Below are positions 57,985 to 64,000 of a DNA stretch of 64,000 nucleotides, piece by piece. Position 1 is the first letter of the stretch, and every line of letters begins with the position of its first letter. Source of the stretch: Leguminivora glycinivorella. Its lineage: Eukaryota; Arthropoda; Insecta; Lepidoptera; Tortricidae. The notes below the pieces were generated by a model that did not search any database, was not told the origin of the DNA, and saw only the letters and a list, made by a program, of their open reading frames with translations. Location: positions 5,084,001 through 5,148,000 of the forward strand of contig NC_062985.1 of NCBI RefSeq assembly GCF_023078275.1. The letters are read 5' to 3'. The position numbers and the translations under genes are program-made.

Positions 57985-58440
57985 ACTAAAAGTGATATAC
58001 AGGGTGGTCCCTGATAATGAATGATGAATGAATGAAGTTACGTGTCGAATTTAACGGAAAACAAAAAAAACACGGTGTATAACTCCGTATAGACAGATAA
58101 ATTCTAAGAAAAAAACGTACCTCAGTACCATACAGAAAAATGAACGGTGGGCTAGATAGCATTACACCTTTGGGGTACGCTCAGCTAGATGGCGTTAATA
58201 TTAATTATTGACATTTTAAAACATATTAAGCTAAGTATATAGGCCAAATTGTCAAAAATGAGGTTCAAAAGTTTTAAGCCTGTGTCAAGAGATGGCAGTC
58301 TATGCACATTTTACTTCGACAGTAACTCTACATATAATACTCGATCCTCTTTGGTAGATGCTAACAATCCTACTATTTATAGCTTCATAATGTGTTCATT
58401 GTCCTTGGTAGAAGTTCAGAACCAAAAATAACTGATATTA
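57985..58440. repeat. Family B repeat, copy 2, with a second dispersed repeat at its left edge
   Basis: 57985-58075 (GTGATATACAGGGTGGTCCC) matches 47365-47445. 58080-58345 matches 3238-3510. Confidence 0.65.
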
Positions 58441-58894
58441 TATAGGCCAAGCAAATAAGAAGTTATAAATGGAAATGCTTGGAACTCAAGTTTTGACTTC
58501 GTAACTTTGTTTAATCTAGTTACGAGGTGAACATATCAAAGTCCACGACCGTAACCCTGAGCCAGGGTGCGTATAGGCACGGTGTGTTCAATCAAAGGAA
58601 ATAGTAAATCCTGTACTTTGGATATGTTTAGGAAAATTAACGATAGAGGGCGTGAAAAACAATTATATGCCGTAGTGTAAGTTGTTCGCTAGATGTCACT
58701 GTTACCCCCGCAAACTAGCGAACGGCATTCTATGACTAATTAAATTGTAAATTTTGTTAATGTCATCTTATTTGACAAATAAGTTAGCGTTCAAATACTT
58801 ATTAATGTGACTAGTTGATGAATGACCTATTTAGAAATCCCGCCATAAATATGTGGCGTTCCACGTTTAAAGGGTCCACATGCTTTATGTTCTA

Positions 58895-59010
58895 AAAAAA
58901 CCTTTAGGCATGGAAAGTCACATGAAAAGTTGTCGTAACTTAATAATAGATGGCGCTGCATTAGAAAATCTTGACTGATAACTTTATACCATACTATTCA
59001 ATATACTCTA
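58895..59010. repeat. Family B associated segment
   Basis: CCTTTAGGCATGGAAAGTCA and TAATAGATGGCGCTGCATT match 38040-38120. Confidence 0.6.
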
Positions 59011-59506
59011 TGCGTATAGGTCTACCCATAACTACTAGACATCGGTAACTCGTGGCATTTAGGTGGCACTTGAGAAAATAATGAAGTGACAAGTTTTCTG
59101 TTTTTTTTTTCAGAAATGAAAAAAAAAATATTATTCCCTACATGGTGGGGCTTTATTAAATAAAATAAAAGTATTCGAAATATCCGTTTTATACGGATAT
59201 CCGCATAATCAAATTCCAAGTAATCGAATTATCGGGGTACAAAATTTGGCGGATAATTGCAAGCCCTACTACAGTAGAGGTTGAAAGATCGTTTTCTTAA
59301 ACACAAAGTGGATTTTTTCAAATAGAAAACGAAGGCTGGCTTGTGAACATTGTTTATCTCGAATGTCATGATATATTAAATTATTAACATTCCTTCTTTT
59401 AATTGGTTTCTTTTTCCCGACTCGTAGGTACAGGAAAAACATTGTCACATCACTAGTCTGTTAACAACTGTCAAGTGCCACCAAAATGCCACGACTTACC
59501 GAAGTC

Positions 59507-59685
59507 CATACTTAATATTATAAATGGGAAAGTGTGTTTGTCTGTTTGTTTGTCCGTCTTTCACGGCAAATCGGAGCGACGAATTGACATGATTTTTTAA
59601 GTGGAGATAGATGAAAGGATGGAGAGTGACATAAGCTACTTTTTGTCTCTTTCTAACGCGAGCGAAGCCGCGGGCAAAAGCTAGT
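59507..59685 (+). mobile_element. Lep1-like Helitron, copy
   Basis: TACTTAATATTATAAATGGG, TTTGTCCGTCTTTCACGG, GGATGGAGAGTGACATAAGC, and the end GCGAGCGAAGCCGCGGGC then AAAAGCTAGT. The clearest 3' hairpin plus CTAG end of this family in the window. Confidence 0.75.
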
Positions 59686-59814
59686 GTGTAATAATTACAT
59701 AGGTACGTACGTATGTAGGTAAATATCTATGTATACGTAAACTTACGTTCTGTAGTTTGTAATGGATGTCATGCCTTCCCTCAACTCCCAAACGCCTTAA
59801 ATGGCTAATTTTAT

Positions 59815-59900
59815 CATAACGACGGCTCCAGCAAAGCCGCGGGTCGCAGGTTCCAGTCCTGCCGGAGGTGTGGATTCTTCCTTTTGCTTTTATTTAAAAA
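59815..59900 (+). mobile_element. SINE-like fragment with a tRNA 3'-half
   Basis: CGCAGGTTCCAGTCCTGCCG resembles a T-arm/B box. No 5' tRNA half with a cloverleaf is seen. Confidence 0.4.
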
Positions 59901-60057
59901 TAAACAGGAGGGTAATTTCGACTGGCGGGTTATTCAAACTACTTAATAATTTCTTTCCATATTTATATCCTCCTGGGTCCTGGTGCCCTTGTAAGAGTAC
60001 ATAAAGTACAAAAATTTTGCAGGGATCCGCGAGGATATAGGTAGGTACTATAAATTG

Positions 60058-60393
60058 AGTTCCATCATAAATTAAATATAACAAGATCAAACCATCCCAT
60101 ACATTAAAATGCGACCGCCTACGAACGCGCTTACACTCCACCACACATAGATGGCGCCACAAAAAATGCCTTGTTGCCACCGATTATTTGTAGATTGGCA
60201 TTAAGTGTCAATTCCGAGCCATAAATCTATGTCAAAAGTGACACTTAACGCCATCTACAAGTATAATCGAAAGCTACAAGACATTTTTTTTGTGGCGCCA
60301 TCTATGTGTGGTGGAGTGTAAGCGCGGTCTTAGGCGGTCGCATTTTAATGTATGGGATGGTATGATCTTGTCATATTTAATTTATGGTTCCAT
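60058..60393. mobile_element. Foldback element with about 120-bp arms
   Basis: ATTAAATATAACAAGATCAA, CATCCCATACATTAAAATGC and ACACTCCACCACACATAGAT at the left have complements at the right (to 60393). The right arm has small indels (GCGCGGTCTTAGGCGG). 336 bp, non-coding. Confidence 0.8.
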
Positions 60394-60530
60394 TATGTTG
60401 TGCCCACTGAGCATACGTGACATGTGTGACTGTTATTTAATAATATAAAAATTTATAAAAAAAAACTAAATAGGTTAGTTGTAAAAATCGAAAGAAGATG
60501 ACCTATATTAAAGAAAAAACGACGAGTACC

Positions 60531-60625
60531 ACCAGTGGTGAAGGACGGATTCGAACCGGCGTCTTTAGCAAACCGGGCTAACACCATGAACCCCTAGGCC
60601 ACCTCGCCACAGCGGAAGCCGTCGA
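60531..60625 (-). mobile_element. tRNA(Ser)-like SINE head
   Basis: On the - strand: GCGAGGTGGCCTAGGGGTTC (A box), a loop TTGCTAA that would present a GCT (Ser) anticodon, and the B box GCCGGTTCGAATCCG. The acceptor stem does not pair fully and the variable arm is absent, so a SINE head is more likely than a functional tRNA gene. Confidence 0.55.
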
Positions 60626-60690
60626 AATTTCTCTTCTATATTATGTCATCTTTGTAAGACTAGGACCTTTAGGGTTTTTGACCAACTCTA

Positions 60691-61122
60691 ACGCCGTGTC
60701 TTGCGTGGGCGACGGTCGCGCGACCGTCGCGCGACCGTCGCCGTCGCGTCTCATACTTCAGCAGTTCCCGTCAACTTTGTACATAGCCACGTCAGCAAAT
60801 TTTAATTGATCCTTTTTTGTTACCAACATTTAGTAATATAAGTCGACTTTCGTAAGATATATACAGGTCAATTGTTATAATTAAGAAAATATAGATTCTA
60901 GAGAACCTTAATGACGAAATAAAACTTAATAAAATCTCAATTAATTAACAAAATCTTGGTAACAAAATAGGAATTAATAAAAACAAATTTAACTTTTTCC
61001 TTAATTTTTGTACAAACTTTTCGAGAATTGCTGACTTCCATATCGATAAGGTTTGATTTCGTATGCGTCGCATCGCCGTCGCGCGACCATCGCGCGACCG
61101 TCGCCCACGCAAGCCACGGCGT
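60691..61122. mobile_element. GC-rich MITE, copy 2 (TAA target), with nested insertion
   Basis: Inverted ends ACGCCGTGTCTTGCGTGGGC and CCCACGCAAGCCACGGCGT, with TAA on both sides, a Harbinger-like target. It is the same family as 7938-8078 and the interior is broken by 60759-61033. Confidence 0.8.
60759..61033. mobile_element. MITE nested in the GC-rich MITE (ACTT target duplication)
   Basis: Ends CAGCAGTTCCCG and CGAGAATTGCTG, with ACTT at 60755-60758 and 61034-61037. Comparison with the uninterrupted copy (CATGCTTCCATATCG at 7987) confirms the insertion and the 4-bp duplication. Related to 6852-7084. Confidence 0.85.
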
Positions 61123-61339
61123 AAGGGCAAGCAGTAGGTGCTTGCACCTCCTATACGAGGCTAGTTGTAATTATCCGTCAGGCCTAATTGTATACTGGTA
61201 AAGTGGTATACCTTATACTCAACAAAACTATGTAATATCGGATTTCTAAATTGTAGTAATATTAATTTAAACTTGAGCAGCTCATGATTATTACATATAA
61301 TTATTTTTAAAATCGGGACTTAATTGCTTATGACTACAT

Positions 61340-61425
61340 ATTAAACTGCCTCCAACGTTTCAGGGACGGCGTTGTCCCCGTGGTCTTGGAGAAGACTCAA
61401 CCACCTCCGAGGCCAAGGAGACAAC
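61340..61425. repeat. Dispersed repeat fragment
   Basis: CTGCCTCCAACGTTTCAGGG and GGCGTTGTCCCCGTGG look like a known type of lepidopteran repeat. Short and non-coding. Confidence 0.4.
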
Positions 61426-61795
61426 AACAATAAACGATTATGTCTCGATTTCAAAAATAATTATGTAATAAATACCTATAATTTCTGCAGGCGTACTCGT
61501 ACCTATTTCATGATTCTAATGTAATGAGGCGGACGTAACTTTTAACATCATTCGATTATATTATGCGCACTAATTTGCAATGTTATTTAAGCTCACCCGA
61601 AAGTTACTACGATCCTTCTTAACATAACATTACAAACTAACCAACACCCCCGACACCCTCAAACTTTGAAAATTGTACATCTGGCTTTCCTGACAAAACT
61701 AATTTACTACCAGCTATATCAATGGAGTTATTATTTATTTGATAGTGATTAATTGCGACTCATTTTATCTTAGTACTTTAAAAACAGCTTTGTAA

Positions 61796-62032
61796 GGCAC
61801 TGGTCCACTGCGAGATAGTAAACTATGAGCTATCGGCTATAAAAATGAACAAAAGATAATCACTCCTGTGTAAACAAAAGAGACACGGCGATGTTTATAG
61901 TTACTCGCCCAGCGGTGAACTATCATATTATCGCCATGTGTCTTTAATTTGCACAGGAATGCTTATCTTTTGTTCGTTTTTATAGCCGATAGCTCATAGC
62001 TTACTAGCTCGCCGCGCGGTGGGACCAGTGCC
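61796..62032. mobile_element. Harbinger-like MITE (TAA target)
   Basis: TAA on each side, ends GGCACTGGTCCACTGCG and CGGTGGGACCAGTGCC, arms pairing through GAGCTATCGGCTATAAAAA and ACAAAAGATAA. A partial second copy of the interior is at 63690-63805. Confidence 0.85.
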
Positions 62033-62035
62033 TAA

Positions 62036-62817
62036 ATGTAATTAATTTTGTGGAGTCTGCTAATTTAAATTTGAGTTTGAGTCTATGATTTAAGTTTTAA
62101 AACTTGGTTGACTCTTTCATTTTAATTAGATAATAATTACTGATGACAGTATATATTTATTTTTGGCGAGTGACAGGTATCCTTAAATAAGTATTCTCAA
62201 TTTTTTAGATTTTAATTCAGACGGTAACTTTTTTTTTATTTTATTAATTAGTTTGAAAGCATTGTAAACAACGAAAAGCTTACATTGCTTACTTACTTAA
62301 CCTCTAGCCGCCCAATGTACATTTAGTTGTACATTTGGTTACAATGGAATTTTAAATTTCACGTAAACAAATAAAGAATATTTTCTTTTGTTTCAAAAAT
62401 TTTTCGAACAAATGAAACTTAACTCAATTTCAAGCAACAAAGATGTATGGTGGGCGTTACGAGGTTAAATACATGAAAAACATCCATGATTCAGATCAAA
62501 AAAAAAATCTAGTCAACAGAGGTCGGACGGGTCTCACCCTGTCAAACAGCTCACTGTTTTCCTTTTAATTTGACATGTTTGACTTCATATTATAAGGCAA
62601 ACAGTTTACCCTTTCCGATATCTGCTAATCACACAAATAAATTCTCAAACCCCCGTTCGGTTCGAAGCCACTAGGCTAGACCAGACCTCACCTTTAAGCT
62701 AAAATGTTTATTAAAAGAATCTGCATCGTAGCATATAGCCATATTCATACCAAGATGACATCTCTTCAGACCTTCGGATTTGTATTTCAGTAAACTTTAA
62801 AGAGCTCTTTCTTCCAG
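62036..62817. other. Intron, no gene recognised
   Basis: AT-rich. 62320-62345 has a palindromic AATGTACATTTAGTTGTACATT. The last 40 bases form the pyrimidine tract and acceptor of the Dpr exon. Confidence 0.5.
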
Positions 62818-62974
62818 CTTCATCTACTGGTACCGCGGCCCCACGTGGTGAACTACGCGCAACGCGGCGGCATCAGCGTGGAGACTGAACAGCGAACGCG
62901 TACCAGCCGGCTGCTTATCGCCCGAGCTGCTCCGAGGGACTCCGGGAACTACACTTGCGCTCCGAGCAGCTCTG
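62818..62974 (+). CDS. Dpr-family Ig protein, exon encoding the rest of Ig domain 2; apparent 1-bp frameshift
   Basis: Exon of 157 bp after the acceptor tttcttccag and before the donor TCTG|GTTAGT. Entering in phase 2 it reads (S)FIYWYRG, then hits a TGA at about 62850. The frame shifted by one base reads HVVNYAQRGGISVETEQ, then RTSRLLIARA, DSGNYTC and APSSS, exactly the expected C-C' to F strands of Dpr Ig2 with Trp and the second Cys. A single base is missing in the GCGGCCCCACG run near 62835-62841. With that base the exon would end in phase 1, as usual for this family. A homopolymer sequencing or assembly error is as likely as true loss of the gene, because both sides are otherwise well conserved. 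Three decayed copies of its 3' part follow directly. Confidence 0.88.
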
Positions 62975-63022
62975 GTTAGTACTTTCTTACCGTCCTAGTG
63001 GATTTTAGTGAGGGTTTGTTCA

Positions 63023-63487
63023 GACAGAACAGCGGATATGAAAAAGTAGGCTGTTGACCGCTTGAGCTGCATCAAGGGACTCTTCGAACTGCACTTGCGC
63101 TCTGAGCAACTCCGGTGAGTACTTTCATAGCTTACCAGCGATATTCTTCAAAGTAATACCGTGACACTGAACAGCTGATGTGTACCAGCCGGCTACTGAT
63201 CGCCCGAGTCACAGGGACTCTGGGAATTAAGAATAAGAATAATTTACTTACCAAGAAAAGGCTAGGAACAGCTACAATTTTATCATTTACTGTGATTTCC
63301 ACACTAGGCAAAGCCTTACAACTATACTTGCGCTTCACCCAGCTCTGGTCAGTACTTTCACGGAGGCTTTACTAAGAGTATAAGCGTGAAGACAGAACAG
63401 TGAACAAGTTCCAGCCATCTGCTGATTGCCCGATCTGCGCCGAGAGACTGGAAACTACATACTCCGAACAGCTATGGTTAGTATCAT
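63023..63487 (+). pseudogene. Three tandem decayed copies of the 3' part of the Dpr Ig2 exon and its donor site
   Basis: Three units repeat the segment that starts GAACAGCGAAC in the real exon and runs through its donor into the intron: 63023-63137, 63161-63365 (interrupted by about 90 bp near 63228-63316) and 63388-63487. Each keeps recognisable blocks (GACTGAACAG-like start, CCAGCCGGCT, ACTTGCGCT) and a GT donor followed by AGTACTTTC or a close variant. All have indels and lost frames. The first two steps are about 140 bp apart. The units are therefore tandem duplications of exon end plus intron start, now degenerate. Confidence 0.75.
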
Positions 63488-63689
63488 ATACCTACACAAA
63501 GACTCTTACTGATAGTTCTGGAAGCTTGGGATCGTGGAGTTGGAACATACATCGAAATATAACATACAGTGTTGAATGATTCACGGTTATTCCCATTAAA
63601 CTTATATTGACGTGAACACTTTTTGATTAACGTTACTAAAGCTTCAGTGCCACTCTTGGCAAATATCGGGTTAAAAACGAACAAACGAT

Positions 63690-63805
63690 AAACTGTGACA
63701 TAAAAGAGACACGGCGATGTTTATAGTTACTCGCCCAGCGGTGAGCTATTAAATATCGCCATAGTTGCCTTTACGACACCCACGGGAAGTTTATCTTTTG
63801 GTGAA
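63690..63805. repeat. Partial copy of the 61796-62032 MITE interior
   Basis: GAGACACGGCGATGTTTATA and GTTACTCGCCCAGCGGTGA match 61880-61920; AAGTTTATCTTTTG follows. The inverted ends are lost. Confidence 0.65.
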
Positions 63806-63949
63806 ATTTTGTACCCGATCACCACACAGGCAGGCAGGGAGTTGGAACATCGATCGAAATCTCAAGAGCAGATTGAGATTTTATATAAATGATTCAACGG
63901 TTAGGATTGACTTCAAACAATCAAATATATGACCAGTGATATTCTTTTT

Positions 63950-64000
63950 GGTTTACCCATTGGTTGATTGGTAGAGAATGCCATTGAGATTCGCCATTTA
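63950..64000 (+). mobile_element. LINE/SINE 3' end, cut by the window edge
   Basis: GTTTACCCATTGGTTGATTG and GTAGAGAATGCC match the start of 42985-43095. Confidence 0.55.

Noticed and set aside
60531..60625. Functional tRNA-Ser(GCT) gene
   Set aside because: A and B boxes are good, but the acceptor stem and the long variable arm expected of tRNA-Ser are missing; a SINE head fits better.
63178..63375. Small + strand frame in the intron
   Set aside because: It overlaps a decayed copy of the Dpr exon plus its insertion and is not in the exon's original frame.

Overview
This is a stretch of an insect nuclear genome, almost certainly a moth or butterfly (Lepidoptera). The base composition is AT-rich. 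The intergenic and intronic DNA is packed with repeats typical of that order: a Lep1-like Helitron, CR1/L2-like and RTE-like LINE tails, tRNA-headed SINEs and many short foldback MITEs. No bacterial-style operons are present, and nearly all short open frames are accidental or transposon debris.

Only one host gene is recognisable. Three exons on the + strand (22402-22612, 41722-41821, 62818-62974) have splice sites and matching intron phases (1, then 2). Together they encode the second part of Ig domain 1 and most of Ig domain 2 of a Dpr (defective proboscis extension response) neuronal cell-surface protein, closest by eye to the Dpr6/Dpr10 type. The introns are about 19 and 21 kb. The 5' exons and the C-terminal/anchor exons are outside the window. 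The third exon carries an apparent one-base deletion. Decayed extra copies of Ig2 exon sequence lie 1.7 kb after exon 2 and in three tandem copies right after exon 3.

Layout: 1-22.4 kb is repeat-rich DNA upstream of the first visible exon. It includes a 1.1 kb TA-flanked pogo-like element (11452-12554) and a 3.3 kb TA-flanked element with internal palindromes and a small two-exon frame (18080-21408). The first intron (22.6-41.7 kb) holds a LINE ORF1, a 3.5 kb giant palindrome, an intact 978-residue LINE ORF2 (31042-33978), and a minisatellite field at 36-37.7 kb with a LINE inserted inside it. The second intron (41.8-62.8 kb) holds nested Harbinger- and mariner-like MITEs, then a 7.5 kb LTR retrotransposon (44822-52335). 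That element has identical 121-bp LTRs, PBS, PPT and a 5-bp target duplication, but no gag-pol frame. A hAT-type element (55540-56581) and further MITEs and SINEs follow.

The most notable candidate for something undescribed is inside the LTR element. An array at 47555-48765 repeats a short hairpin about 16 times. Its six-base loop is largely conserved while the stem changes in a paired, compensatory way, and six copies are preceded by a second covarying CAGAT/ATCTG stem. This suggests selected RNA (or single-stranded DNA) structure in a large non-autonomous retrotransposon.
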